Assembly (NCBI GenBank): GCA_947245585.1
Contig: CAMXPV010000017.1
Location: forward strand, 1-64,000
Direction: 5' to 3'
DNA from: an uncultured Lachnospiraceae bacterium
GTDB taxonomy: Bacteria; Bacillota; Clostridia; Lachnospirales; Lachnospiraceae
DNA length: 64,000 nucleotides
A program made the position numbers and the translations under genes. The first letter of the stretch is position 1, and the number at the start of each line of letters is the position of its first letter. Shown piece after piece: positions 1 to 7,572 of the stretch. A model generated the notes under the pieces. It did no database searches. It saw only the letters and a list, made by a program, of their open reading frames with translations, and was not told where the DNA came from.

Positions 1-40
1 AAAGTGCGTAAGTTTTTGTTACCGGTAACTTACACACTTT
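1..40. repeat. 40-bp imperfect inverted repeat at window start
   Basis: Bases 1-6 pair with 35-40 and 8-14 with 27-33, with one mismatch (7/34) and a 12-nt loop that itself contains the palindrome GTTACCGGTAAC. It overlaps the first codons of the HNH reading frame. It could be a terminator, an element end, or a longer palindrome cut by the window edge. Confidence 0.6.
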
Positions 41-315
41 ATATTACACTCCCTGGGCATTGCTATCTTTGCGGGGAATTTTTGGATTTTGATTCTTTCG
101 AGATTGAGCATAAAGTACCGCTTTCCAAAGGTGGGACGAATAAATTAAGCAATCTTTGTCCCGCCTGCCATTGCTGTAATACCATCAAGCATGACATTTA
201 CTTACAGGCGTTTATTGAAAAAATCAGCCAGATTTTTATGTATCAGATGGAGATTTCCCATAGAAACAGTCTGAAATGGAGATTGATACATAATGTATTA
301 AAGAAGATGAAGTGA
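4..315 (+). CDS. HNH endonuclease-like protein, probably 5'-partial
   Basis: This short protein carries a zinc-type HNH nuclease core. A CYLCG pair lies near residue 20, followed by EIEHKVPLSKGG, then NLCPACHCCNTIKHD with a second Cys pair, the Asn and the last His. Such modules nick or cut DNA and are common in mobile elements. The frame is open to the window edge and the first start codon (GTG at 4) lies inside a hairpin with no ribosome binding site, so the N-terminus is probably missing. It sits at the outer end of an integrase-bearing element. The HNH call is secure; the start and the function of the full protein are not. Confidence 0.6.
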   Translation: MRKFLLPVTYTLYITLPGHCYLCGEFLDFDSFEIEHKVPLSKGGTNKLSNLCPACHCCNTIKHDIYLQAFIEKISQIFMYQMEISHRNSLKWRLIHNVLKKMK

Positions 316-458
316 TAATAGCGGCACTGGTGGAAAATTTCTGCCAGTGCTGATTGTAAATATGGGGGAAATACCGTATAATATAAGTGATAAATTTGCG
401 GAAAGATGGTCTGATATCAGGGCTGACATATGAAGCCAGATTTAAGGAGTGATGCTCT

Positions 459-935
459 ATGCGGAAATTAAAGGTATACTTAGATACATCGGTTATAAGC
501 CATTTATTACAAGAGGATGTACCTGAGAAGATGGCAGATACAAAGCAGTTATGGGAAATGTTTAAGGCTGGGAAGTATGAGGTTTACCTGTCTACAGTAA
601 CATTAGAGGAAATTGCAGACTGTCCAGAGCCAAAGAAGAGCAAGATGTATGGTTACTTGGAACAGATAACTTATACGCCTATTGCAATTACAGACGATGT
701 GTCAGATGTTGCACAACAGATTATTGATATGGGCATATTAACTAAGAAAAGTTATGATGACTGCCAGCATATTGCAGCAGCGGTTATTTATGAATGTGAT
801 TGTATCATTTCTTGGAATTTTAAGCATATTGTCAATATAAAAACAATTAGGGGTATAAGAGCTATTACCAATTTGAAGGGTTATAAGCCTATTGAGATTC
901 TGAATCCATCTGTATTGTTAGAAAGCGAGGGATAA
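459..935 (+). CDS. PIN-domain ribonuclease toxin (VapC-like)
   Basis: A 158-aa single PIN domain, predicted to be a Mg2+-dependent RNase toxin of a type II module. The acidic positions are visible: Asp9 in YLDTS, Glu50 in VTLEE, Asp100/Asp101 in SYDDCQHIAAA, and the polar residue Asn120 in SWNFKH. A good AAGGAG site precedes the ATG. A 57-aa partner follows 2 nt after the stop, the reverse of the usual antitoxin-first order. The family often occurs with exactly such a small downstream protein. It lies inside the left mobile element, where it may help retain the element. The target RNA cannot be told from sequence. Confidence 0.8.
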   Translation: MRKLKVYLDTSVISHLLQEDVPEKMADTKQLWEMFKAGKYEVYLSTVTLEEIADCPEPKKSKMYGYLEQITYTPIAITDDVSDVAQQIIDMGILTKKSYDDCQHIAAAVIYECDCIISWNFKHIVNIKTIRGIRAITNLKGYKPIEILNPSVLLESEG

Positions 936-937
936 CT

Positions 938-1111
938 ATGGAAAAGCCAGTTTTAAGTCCTAATTTTACAATTGAAGATATTCATAAACTAAGAGAGTAT
1001 AATTATTATCTTACCAAGGATATGACTCCACAGGAAAGGCGGGATTATTATAATAAGCGTGGTATGGAAGTACACAGGCAGATACAGGAAAGAAAATTGC
1101 AGAAAGCATAA
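938..1111 (+). CDS. Small 57-aa partner of the PIN toxin (putative antitoxin)
   Basis: This frame starts with ATG 2 nt after the PIN stop and ends with TAA at 1109-1111. The product begins MEKPVLSPNFTIEDIHKLRE and is rich in charged residues and Tyr. The 'FTIEDIHK(I/L)RE' signature recurs, in my recollection, immediately downstream of PIN genes in several phyla, so I infer an antitoxin or accessory partner. No known DNA-binding fold is evident. The tight spacing implies translational coupling to the toxin. Confidence 0.65.
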   Translation: MEKPVLSPNFTIEDIHKLREYNYYLTKDMTPQERRDYYNKRGMEVHRQIQERKLQKA

Positions 1112-1156
1112 TGCTAAATCTAGTTTAGTTGTAAAAGTGAAATGTTATAAACGTGG

Positions 1157-1195
1157 GAAGCACCAACGGATTAATCAATCTGAAGGTGCTTCTTT
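1157..1195. terminator. Possible terminator between convergent genes
   Basis: GAAGCACC (1157-1164) pairs perfectly with GGTGCTTC (1185-1192), with a 20-nt loop, followed on the plus strand by TTTT. It would serve the PIN/antitoxin operon but overlaps the 3' end of the minus-strand gene that ends at 1175. Confidence 0.45.
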
Positions 1196-1459
1196 TGCGT
1201 CCTGTTGCCCAGTATGGATCTCATCAATGGCAGATTCTAAATACATATTGCGCCAGGTCATTTTGACGGATTCTTGCTTTAGTTCGCTGAGTCGTTTATC
1301 CAGATATCGGGAAAGCCAATTCATGATTGGGGACGGAATAAAACGTTCTGGTACTTTGGAAATAATCGCGAATAATAAGTCTTCAGCTTTACTATGGAAA
1401 TTCTGAAAAAATTCTTTTAATCGGTTACGGTCTTTTAGTTCAATGTCTATTATGATCAA
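1175..1459 (-). CDS. Conserved hypothetical protein, 94 aa
   Basis: A hydrophilic alpha-helical 94-aa protein. The reading LKEFFQNF..KAEDLLFAIISKVPERFIP followed by a DKR(L/I)SEL segment looks like a small family I have seen near mobile elements in Lachnospiraceae; I cannot assign a function. It is convergent with the PIN module and divergent from the integrase remnant downstream. It has no membrane segment, no Cys cluster and no recognisable helix-turn-helix. Retention of a clean frame next to decayed genes supports it being real. Confidence 0.5.
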   Translation of the reverse strand: MIIIDIELKDRNRLKEFFQNFHSKAEDLLFAIISKVPERFIPSPIMNWLSRYLDKRLSELKQESVKMTWRNMYLESAIDEIHTGQQDAKEAPSD

Positions 1460-1673
1460 CTCCCATCTTTAATCTATGTACATCTATATGATACCTTCTG
1501 GACGGAAAATGTACAATATTTACTCCGAAAATCTATCAGATAATTTTCTCAAAATAACGGAAATTTGTTTGAGTTTTTATAATGGGGATGGTTTTAAAAT
1601 AGTCAAAAACTCAAAAAAGATGCAGAAATATATATCAAGGAAAAATCAAAAAAATTTCTTGGAGGGTATGTGC

Positions 1674-2069
1674 ATGGAAAATTTGATAGAAGAGTTTAAA
1701 AGGAAAATGTATTTGGAAGGAAAATCGGAAAGGACGGTGGAAGTATACAGCAATTCCGTGAAGGAATATTTCAGATGGTTTTATGAGAGTTATGGGGATG
1801 TGGAATATAAAAGGCTATACCGCGAAAATATTCTGGAATACAAAAGTTACCTAACACTAATAGTTCAAACGGAAGAAGTAGAAGAAGATAATTGTCCGGC
1901 CAATATAAATAAAGTAACTGATAACAAAGTTGATGTGAACCAGATTAGGTATGATGCCGAGTCTGGTTCTTTATATGTAGGCAGAATAAATGAGAAAATT
2001 AAATATGGAATCAATTTTTGCGGCACTATCAAGATTGAGACGGTGCCTTTTTCAATAAATTGTTTATAG
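1674..2069 (+). pseudogene. Truncated tyrosine recombinase (N-terminal core-binding domain only)
   Basis: Starting at ATG 1674 behind GGAGGG, residues 1-60 read like the SAM-like core-binding domain of a tyrosine recombinase, with KSERTVEVYSNSVKEYFRWF and a YKSYL end. The similarity stops abruptly near base 1850, and an unrelated Asp/Glu-rich tail with GINFCGTIKIETVPF follows to the stop. The whole catalytic domain is absent, so this is a remnant fused to foreign sequence. The intact integrase starts immediately downstream. The frame is open further upstream but that part shows no recognisable domain. Confidence 0.6.
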
Positions 2070-2144
2070 AGGTGAAGTGCTATAGAAAATACAGTAAAAA
2101 TCAACAGTCTGCAATACGGCCAATTCGCTCAAAACAGTGATATA

Positions 2145-3326
2145 TTGCAGTTTATCATAGACAATGGTATCATAAACCTTAACGATGTACAGAATAGTAT
2201 GGAAGCTATGAAAAGAAAAGGATTATTAGCAAAGCATCCGTATAAAATCTGGCAAAGCAAAGATGGGAAGTGGTATACATATCTGCCAGTACAAGGCGGT
2301 GGAAGGGTACTCAAAAAGAGAAAATCGAAAAAGGACTTAGAAAATATAGTAATTGACTATTATAAAAACAATCAGGAAGTCCTGTTAGAAGATCTGTTTC
2401 AGGAGTGGGCATCCCAAAAACTTGAGTATGGTGAAATCCAAAAGCAAACGTTTGACCGATATACAACGGATTTTCACAGATTCTTTGATCAGGCTGATAT
2501 TGCGAATAAGGATATTAGAAAGATAACGGAAGATGATCTGGAACTGTTTATCCGTGAAACGATTAGGAAGCAGAGCCTATCGAATAAGGCTTATGGCGGT
2601 CTGCGATTGCTGATTATCGGCATATTTAAGTATGCGAAGAAACGGAAGTACACAGAGATTAGTATCACTCAGTTTATGGGAGACTTAGATTTGCCTAAGA
2701 AATGCTTTTCCAAAAGAGTCGTTAAAGATGAGGAATCAGTCTTTACAGATGCAGAGGTCGAAAAAATATCCGCTTACATAAGAAAAAATATATCTCTGAT
2801 CAATTATGGGATTTTGCTTGCTTTTCAGACTGGCGTACGTGTTGGCGAACTTTGTACACTCAAATATTCTGATATCAAAGGGAACAAGCTATGTATCAGG
2901 CGTACAGAGGTAAGATACCGTGGTGAAGATGGGAAATATGTATTTGAAGTCCGTGAATCTCCCAAGACGGAAGCGGGAAATCGGGATATTATTCTCAACT
3001 CTGATGCACAGCGCACTTTAAAAGAAATCAGGAAACTCAATCCGTTTGGCGAATATATATTTATGAGTGACGGAAAACGTATCAAAGAAAAGGCGTTTAG
3101 TGTAAAGATTGTTAAGATATGCAGATATGTCGGTATTAAGGAACGGTCTATGCACAAAGCAAGGAAAACATATGCAACAAAGCTAATCAATGGCGGCGTG
3201 GATGAAAGCCTTGTGGTTAGACAGATGGGTCATACGTCTATTGATTGTACAAAGAATCATTATTATTTTAATAACAAAAGTGACGAAGATGCGGCAAAAC
3301 AGATTGAAAATGCCATATCTTATTAA
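2145..3326 (+). CDS. Site-specific tyrosine recombinase / integrase
   Basis: A roughly 390-aa integrase of the phage/ICE type. The N-terminal arm-binding part contains KWYTYLPVQGG, the core-binding domain spans about residues 75-165, and the catalytic domain follows with TGVRVGEL (Arg near 232), HKARKTYATKL, a GHTS box and the nucleophile Tyr in NHYYF. The open frame extends upstream to 2076. The best ribosome site (GAGGTG, 2070-2074) is followed at proper spacing by ATA (2082), not ATG, so the ancestral start may be lost; TTG at 2145 is the first conventional alternative. Its 3' end lies about 80 bp from a tRNA-like attachment sequence, consistent with an element end. Confidence 0.8.
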   Translation: MQFIIDNGIINLNDVQNSMEAMKRKGLLAKHPYKIWQSKDGKWYTYLPVQGGGRVLKKRKSKKDLENIVIDYYKNNQEVLLEDLFQEWASQKLEYGEIQKQTFDRYTTDFHRFFDQADIANKDIRKITEDDLELFIRETIRKQSLSNKAYGGLRLLIIGIFKYAKKRKYTEISITQFMGDLDLPKKCFSKRVVKDEESVFTDAEVEKISAYIRKNISLINYGILLAFQTGVRVGELCTLKYSDIKGNKLCIRRTEVRYRGEDGKYVFEVRESPKTEAGNRDIILNSDAQRTLKEIRKLNPFGEYIFMSDGKRIKEKAFSVKIVKICRYVGIKERSMHKARKTYATKLINGGVDESLVVRQMGHTSIDCTKNHYYFNNKSDEDAAKQIENAISY

Positions 3327-3404
3327 GGATGATTACATGGTAATCAAAAGTAATCAAAGTGAAAACGCAAAAACCGCGTATTTTCAAGGAAAACTGGCAG
3401 TATA

Positions 3405-3430
3405 GTGAGGGTTCAAGTCCCCCTCTCGCT
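3405..3430 (+). other. tRNA 3'-end fragment, probable attachment site
   Basis: The stretch contains GAGGGTTCAAGTCCCCC followed by TCTCGCT, the T-arm and acceptor end of a tRNA (Leu/Ser-like), with no 5' part of a tRNA next to it. Elements that integrate into tRNA genes recreate the 3' end at one junction and leave a copy at the other. Position directly behind an integrase supports an att site. The T-stem has one A-C mismatch, so it may be a degenerate copy. Confidence 0.55.
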
Positions 3431-3436
3431 ATTCAG

Positions 3437-3466
3437 GAACATCGTAGAAATGCGGTGTTCTTTTAT
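3437..3466 (+). terminator. Rho-independent terminator
   Basis: GAACATC (3437-3443) pairs with GGTGTTC (3454-3460), seven pairs including one G-T, and is followed by TTTTATTTT. It lies just beyond the att-like tRNA end and may end integrase or tRNA transcription. Confidence 0.6.
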
Positions 3467-3641
3467 TTTGTGTTGCATTTCGTGTTGCATAGTTCTGAGA
3501 AATGTAAGTTTGCCTTATCCGACATTTCTTTTTTTCTGTCGTTCATGGCGTGCCTGTAAACGGATTTTAATACTTTATCAGATCGCCATCCACCATCGGC
3601 CATGATGCAAGCGTCCGGAATACCGAGCGCATCATCCTCTT
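3463..3641 (-). pseudogene. C-terminal remnant of a second tyrosine integrase
   Basis: The minus strand reads DALGIPDACIMADGGWRSDK, then VLKSVYRHAMNDRKKEMSDK, and ends at a TAA (3463-3465). This is the GGW...VYRHAM C-terminal end of a phage-type integrase with the catalytic Tyr (in VYRHAM). All upstream domains are missing; similarity breaks near 3641. It faces the intact integrase across the att-like tRNA end, so two elements have used this site or the site has been rearranged. Confidence 0.65.
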
Positions 3642-3741
3642 TTTAGGGTATAGAAATAACATCTAGACGATAATCGACCATTTTTGTCGAAGTGTGGAAA
3701 CTTGATTGGAATTGTAGTATAATAACGAAGAAAGTGAAATC

Positions 3742-4442
3742 TTGAAATTATACCATTTTCCAATTGGAATGGAGATGTTTCATGCTGATAATGAAGAACA
3801 ATGGATTCAGATTAAAAATACAATTGATATGTCTGATTATTATATATTAATAGTTGGTCGATACTGTGGAACATTGATAGAAGATGAAGGAATAAGTTAT
3901 ACCGAAAAAGAGTACAATTCTGGAATACTTCTGATGAATTGGCATATCAAGTGGCTTCTACACTTAGTATAAAATTCAGAGAAAGCAATAGAAATGGTTG
4001 GATGCCCTTTAATCCCTATGAAATAAATTATTCAGAAAAGGTTGAAAATTATCTTGTTGGAGATTATGTTGTTTTATATTGTTCGGAACTAAAAGGGAAA
4101 AATGAGAAATTTATAAAATCAAAACTTATAATTGGCCAGGATGGTGCAATTACTTTTTATAATAATATAAAAAGAGGTATTACAGATGCAGAATATAGTT
4201 ATCATGGTATATGCAGAATAGATGAGAATACCATATATATTTATTTATATAATTGGGTTCCTGTTTGCATAAAAATAGCAGGTTTTAAAGAAGAATTATT
4301 TGTAAATGGAGTAAATAAAAATTTACTGAGAGAGATTATAACAAGTAGTAATGCTAATTGGGAAAATAATATGTTGATTATAGAAGAAGAACAAAAACAC
4401 CTATTTTTTTCAGATGAAATTTTAATGGCAGATAGAATCTAG
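3742..4442 (+). pseudogene. Decayed DUF4062 protein (5' truncation plus internal frame break)
   Basis: The first segment reads HFPIGMEMFHADNEEQW and then DYYILIVGRYCGTL and GISYTEKEYN, the classic DUF4062 N-terminal domain, whose usual first 30 residues are missing. After about base 3920 the reading frame must change to continue as SDELAYQVASTLSIKFRE and a C-terminal domain ending at 4442. The middle of a normal DUF4062 protein is absent. Intact relatives are thought to be TIR-like or ATPase-linked conflict proteins. The C-terminal part still has a clean 167-codon frame starting at 3939. Confidence 0.6.
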
Positions 4443-4833
4443 GATTTGAGATTAAAGTTATACACAGAGATATGGAATTAGTGTGAAAAATATTATTTTA
4501 ATTTATAGAAGAAAACGTTAATGATGTAGTTTATCATAATATCAAAATAGAGGGGTATTCCATGGAGTGGGCAGCATATCATTGTTCCATTCTATATGCA
4601 TTGGTCGTAGAAGATTAAAGGTAAGGATGCTTTTTGGAGATTATTATTTACGAGTACAAAGGCAAAAATCCCAAAATAAGAAAATAGAAATATTAAGATT
4701 TATTACAGTCATTGCTGAAGCGCTCGCTTTAGAGGTAGCGGCTTTTCAGTTTTTGTTGGGCGCATTTGGAAACTTGAGATTAAAACTATGGAGAAAATTA
4801 GGGTTGGTGATTTTAAGATGCCGTAAGTTGTAT
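4443..4833. other. Gene-free AT-rich interval
   Basis: About 390 bp between the DUF4062 remnant and the PIN module promoter. It contains one 91-codon frame (4567-4842) without family resemblance, plausible ribosome site or balanced composition. I see no gene, RNA or clear repeat here; it is probably decayed sequence. Confidence 0.4.
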
Positions 4834-4862
4834 TTGCTATGAAATTTTTATTGGGATATAAT
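4834..4862 (+). promoter_or_regulatory. Sigma-A-type promoter of PIN module 2
   Basis: TTGCTA (4834-4839), a 17-bp spacer and TATAAT (4857-4862). The same -35, spacer length and much of the spacer recur at 14057-14085 before the third PIN module. Confidence 0.7.
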
Positions 4863-4900
4863 AAAATAAAAGTAAGCAGTCTGAGAGGAGGAATACAACC

Positions 4901-5149
4901 ATGTTGGCGGCGGTGAAAGGATATTATGATGGAAATAAAATAGTTGTGGATGAAAATGATCGCGCAAGCCTTTCTGTTGGTGATGAGGTGATCATCACTA
5001 TTTTGAATAAGTTTGGCAGGCAGGGCGTGGAGACGAGGGCAGAGAGACGAAGACGGATGATCGAATCTGATGCCTGTGTGACTCCCAGTGGAAGAACAGT
5101 AGAAGAAATTGATGGGTATATGAAGGAGATGAGAGATGGACGGGTATAA
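4901..5149 (+). CDS. Antitoxin of PIN module
   Basis: An 82-aa protein beginning MLAAVKGYYDGNKIVVDEND with a GDEVIITIL strand, followed by a basic RAERRRR segment and a C-terminal VEEIDGYMKEMRD helix. It resembles small antitoxins that pair with PIN toxins in Clostridia: an N-terminal beta DNA-binding part and a C-terminal toxin-binding helix. A GAGAGGAGG site precedes the ATG. It overlaps the toxin start by 14 nt. It probably autoregulates the promoter at 4834-4862 and neutralises the PIN protein. Confidence 0.65.
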   Translation: MLAAVKGYYDGNKIVVDENDRASLSVGDEVIITILNKFGRQGVETRAERRRRMIESDACVTPSGRTVEEIDGYMKEMRDGRV

Positions 5150-5552
5150 AAGGATTTTTCTGGTCACATCTCCAATCGTGTATTACTTGGAATGTAATGA
5201 GGTATTTTATACCAGGGTGAAAAACTTTTGGAAAGAACATGAGTATTCTGATTATATGACATCAGTAGTGACGGTGACAGAATATTTGACTTATCCATAT
5301 CAAAAACATAATGAAAAACAGATCAATGCTTTTTATACTTTTATGGATGGTATGGAGATAGAAATTAGAGAGATAGATAGGGCGATAGCAGAAAAAGCCG
5401 CCCGGATAAGGGCAGAATATACTTCTTTTAAGACGATGGATGCTTTACAGCTTGCGACCGCATGTTTGTCTGGGTGTGATCTTTTTCTGACGAATGATAA
5501 ACAGTTAAAGCAGTTTAGGGAGATTGCCTGCGTTACGGTTGAAGAGTTGTAA
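5136..5552 (+). CDS. PIN-domain toxin homologue with first catalytic Asp replaced
   Basis: A 138-aa PIN protein closely patterned on the one at 14351. Glu in VTVTEYL, Asp in KTMDALQLATA and LTNDKQL are present, but the first acidic residue is missing: the segment reads RIFLVTSPIVYYLE, with Val10 where the paralogue has Asp10 (RIFIDTAPIIYFLE). A GAC to GTC change would explain it. This Asp coordinates the metal in PIN nucleases, so activity is probably reduced or lost while antitoxin binding may persist. It overlaps its antitoxin gene by 14 nt. Confidence 0.75.
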   Translation: MDGYKRIFLVTSPIVYYLECNEVFYTRVKNFWKEHEYSDYMTSVVTVTEYLTYPYQKHNEKQINAFYTFMDGMEIEIREIDRAIAEKAARIRAEYTSFKTMDALQLATACLSGCDLFLTNDKQLKQFREIACVTVEEL

Positions 5553-5747
5553 CGTCATCTCCTTATATTATTTCATTAATCTGTTGCCAAAATACAATAT
5601 CGCTTTTGGATACAAATTGGATACAGAGGCGTGACGATGTGCGTTCCCTCTCGAGCAAATTACCAGATGGGTTAATGATTTTCGAATAAAGAAGAAAGGA
5701 CAGCAATACAAAGCGGATCGCTGCGCTGAGTACCATGGTGGAATGTT

Positions 5748-6332
5748 ATGACGGAAAGAGAAAAAATGTTGGCAGGACAACTTTATGATTGTGGTGATGA
5801 TGAATTGTTAACCCAATGGCACAAGGCAAAAGATTTAGCAAGAGATTATAATCAAACGGACTCTGCCGATGCCGGAGAAAAAGACAGAATTTTAAGTGAA
5901 TTGCTTGGTGGAAAAGGCAAAAATCTATGGATAACGGCACCTTTTTACGTTGATTATGGTAATAATATTTATTTTGGCAATAACTGCGAAGTAAATATGA
6001 ATTGTACCTTTTTAGATGATAATATGATTCGTATTGGAGATAATGCTTTAATTGCGCCGAATGTGCAAATATATACAGCGTTCCACCCGACAAATGCGAT
6101 TGACCGCTTTGGAGAGCCTAAAGAAGATGGCTCATTTGAATTTTGTAAAACACAGACGGCGCCAGTGATTGTGGGCAATAATGTGTGGATTGGCGGTGGG
6201 GCTATCATTATGCCAGGTGTTACGATAGGAAATAACGTTGTAATCGGAGCGGGAAGTGTTGTCACAAAAGATATTCCTGATAATGTAATAGCATATGGAA
6301 ATCCTTGCCGGGTAGTGCGGAAAAATGAATAA
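5748..6332 (+). CDS. Sugar O-acetyltransferase (maltose/galactoside acetyltransferase family)
   Basis: A 194-aa left-handed beta-helix acetyltransferase. The N-terminal Mac domain is MTEREKMLAGQLYDCGDDEL, and hexapeptide repeats run from about residue 60 to the end (GNNIYFGNN, IGDNALIAPNVQIY, VGNNVWIGGGAIIMPGVTIG, GAGSVVTKDIP). The His in TAFHPT matches the usual catalytic position. It transfers acetyl from acetyl-CoA to a sugar hydroxyl in the cytosol; the physiological acceptor is unknown for most members. A second copy lies at 12173, about 55% identical by eye. The gene stands alone among unrelated accessory genes. Confidence 0.88.
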   Translation: MTEREKMLAGQLYDCGDDELLTQWHKAKDLARDYNQTDSADAGEKDRILSELLGGKGKNLWITAPFYVDYGNNIYFGNNCEVNMNCTFLDDNMIRIGDNALIAPNVQIYTAFHPTNAIDRFGEPKEDGSFEFCKTQTAPVIVGNNVWIGGGAIIMPGVTIGNNVVIGAGSVVTKDIPDNVIAYGNPCRVVRKNE

Positions 6333-6345
6333 TGATGTAAACCAG

Positions 6346-6450
6346 TGTGTGGACGGCCGTGAAGAATATGGTTTATCTGTTAAAACGATGGCAGAGGATT
6401 TTGGAGATTTTGTTTTTCGGCTATTCACATTTATGGAGGATAAACTTTGA
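6346..6450 (+). pseudogene. SUKH (SMI1/KNR4) gene remnant with internal deletion
   Basis: The frame reads GREEYGLSVKTMAEDFGDFV and ends in FRLFTFMEDKL. Both halves match the intact SUKH protein at 7573-8043 (DREEYGLPV and KETVAEDFGDFVLRL), but about 110 bp between them is gone and the N-terminal half is missing. The nucleotide match to the intact copy is high, so this is a recent duplicate or allele. Its TGA overlaps the start of the next gene. Confidence 0.7.
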
Positions 6451-6890
6451 AAATCATAGAGGTAAAAGACAGAACTGCGCCGTTAATAGAACATCTATTA
6501 AAAGTGTGGGAAAGTTCTGTAAAAGCAACACATATATTTTTGTCAGAGAATGAAATAGAAAACATTAAAGAGTATGTGCCGCAGGCATTAAAAGAAATTT
6601 CCCGTTTGGTTATCGTAGAAAATGAATATCAAATTCCTGTTGGCTTTATGGGGATTGTGGGACAACATCTTGAAATGCTCTTTATTTCACAGGAAGATAG
6701 AGGAAAAGGATTGGGAAAGGAATTGCTTACATATGGAATAGAAAAATATTCGGTAAATGATTTAGCGGTTAATGAGCAAAATCCTCTTGCGATAGGTTTT
6801 TACGAACACATGGGATTTGAAGTTTATAAAAGAACAGAATGTGATGAGCAAGGCAATCCATATCCGCTTTTATATATGAGATTGGAGTGA
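6447..6890 (+). CDS. GNAT family N-acetyltransferase
   Basis: A 147-aa GNAT domain. The acetyl-CoA binding motif is LFISQEDRGKGLGKELLTYG, with the Q/R-x-x-G-x-G/A signature, and motif B is NEQNPLAIGFYEHMGFEVY. The N-terminus (LLKVWESSVKATHIFLSENEI) resembles YjaB-type acetyltransferases. Substrate unknown. The start is TTG at 6447, as no ATG in this frame lies before the conserved N-terminus; it overlaps the stop of the SUKH remnant. It is one of at least six GNAT genes in the window. Confidence 0.85.
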   Translation: MKIIEVKDRTAPLIEHLLKVWESSVKATHIFLSENEIENIKEYVPQALKEISRLVIVENEYQIPVGFMGIVGQHLEMLFISQEDRGKGLGKELLTYGIEKYSVNDLAVNEQNPLAIGFYEHMGFEVYKRTECDEQGNPYPLLYMRLE

Positions 6891-6926
6891 GCTGACAATA
6901 CTAGTCAGATTTAATGAGGGCAAGTC

Positions 6927-6956
6927 ATGTGCGAACGATGTGAAAACGTGACTTAG
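6927..6956 (+). pseudogene. Short 5' remnant of an MCELC-type gene
   Basis: Nine codons read MCERCENVT then TAG. The same start, MCELCENV, opens the remnant at 8727, and the surrounding nucleotides (gagggcaagtc / gagggtaaacc, gatgtgaaaacgt / ctatgtgaaaacgt) also match. Two copies of one small Cys-containing gene have therefore been reduced here. Confidence 0.45.
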
Positions 6957-6969
6957 AGGAGTAGTAATT

Positions 6970-7302
6970 ATGTTAGAGATACCAGAAAGGGTTAACTATG
7001 GAGAATGGGATAATCATGATTTCATCATGCCTTCTGAGTTACAGCTAACTAGCAATAGTTATCTTCACGAGGCTATACAGGTTTTTTATAAAGCGGGAGG
7101 ATATGATTTTTTCAAGGTTGTTGCTCCCGAAAAGTATGCAACGAAATGGTTAGATTTTGTTGGTGGTTTGTACTCAGATATTGTAGGAAACAAGTATAAA
7201 ACGGACGGCAGATTTCATAAGACTCCCTTATCGTATGAAGATCGGATAGCATTGAAAGAACAAGGTGTTCCCCAATTGTTTACAGACGATATTGAGGGAT
7301 GA
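6970..7302 (+). CDS. Hypothetical protein, 110 aa
   Basis: A soluble acidic protein with no family I recognise. It has an aromatic-rich N-terminus (VNYGEWDNHDFIMP), a predicted helical centre around YLHEAIQVFYKAGGYDFFKVV, and a C-terminal DRIALKEQGVPQLF. An AGAGGAG site sits 9 nt before ATG 6970, and the frame is clean, which supports expression. It lies among single-gene accessory units, so a role in conflict or stress is possible but not shown. Confidence 0.55.
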   Translation: MLEIPERVNYGEWDNHDFIMPSELQLTSNSYLHEAIQVFYKAGGYDFFKVVAPEKYATKWLDFVGGLYSDIVGNKYKTDGRFHKTPLSYEDRIALKEQGVPQLFTDDIEG

Positions 7303-7327
7303 ATTTCAGTTTGAAAGGAGCATATTT

Positions 7328-7516
7328 ATGGAGAAAAAATTAAAAATCGTAGTGGGAAACTGTCCTCAAAATCACAAATGTCCGGCTGTAAAGGTTTGTC
7401 CGGTGGGCGCGTTAAGCCAGAATGGTTTTGAAGCGCCGCAAATAGACTATGACAAGTGTATTGCCTGTGGTAAATGTTCTAAAACTTGCCCGAAAAAGGC
7501 GTTGGTATTATCTTAA
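7328..7516 (+). CDS. Small 4Fe-4S ferredoxin-like protein
   Basis: A 62-aa protein with a C-terminal cluster motif CIACGKCSKTCP and an N-terminal set CPQNHKCPAVKVCPVGAL that completes two cubane sites. The C-terminal motif is the standard Cx2Cx2Cx3C-P; the N-terminal one is unusually spaced (Cx5Cx5CP). Such proteins carry electrons for anaerobic redox enzymes. The start at ATG 7328 follows GAAAGGAGC. No redox partner is encoded nearby, so the physiological partner is unknown. Confidence 0.85.
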   Translation: MEKKLKIVVGNCPQNHKCPAVKVCPVGALSQNGFEAPQIDYDKCIACGKCSKTCPKKALVLS

Positions 7517-7572
7517 AGTGTATGGAAATGTTGGCGAATGCAGCTGAACTATAGTTTAGGGAGACATGCGTT

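Noticed and set aside
1059-1406. 115-codon plus-strand frame
   Set aside because: It overlaps the 57-aa partner gene and the better-supported minus-strand gene and has no ribosome site or family pattern.
5553-5747. Integrase C-terminal remnant on the minus strand
   Set aside because: A possible FVSKSDIVFW-like end is too short and uncertain; no catalytic motif is present.
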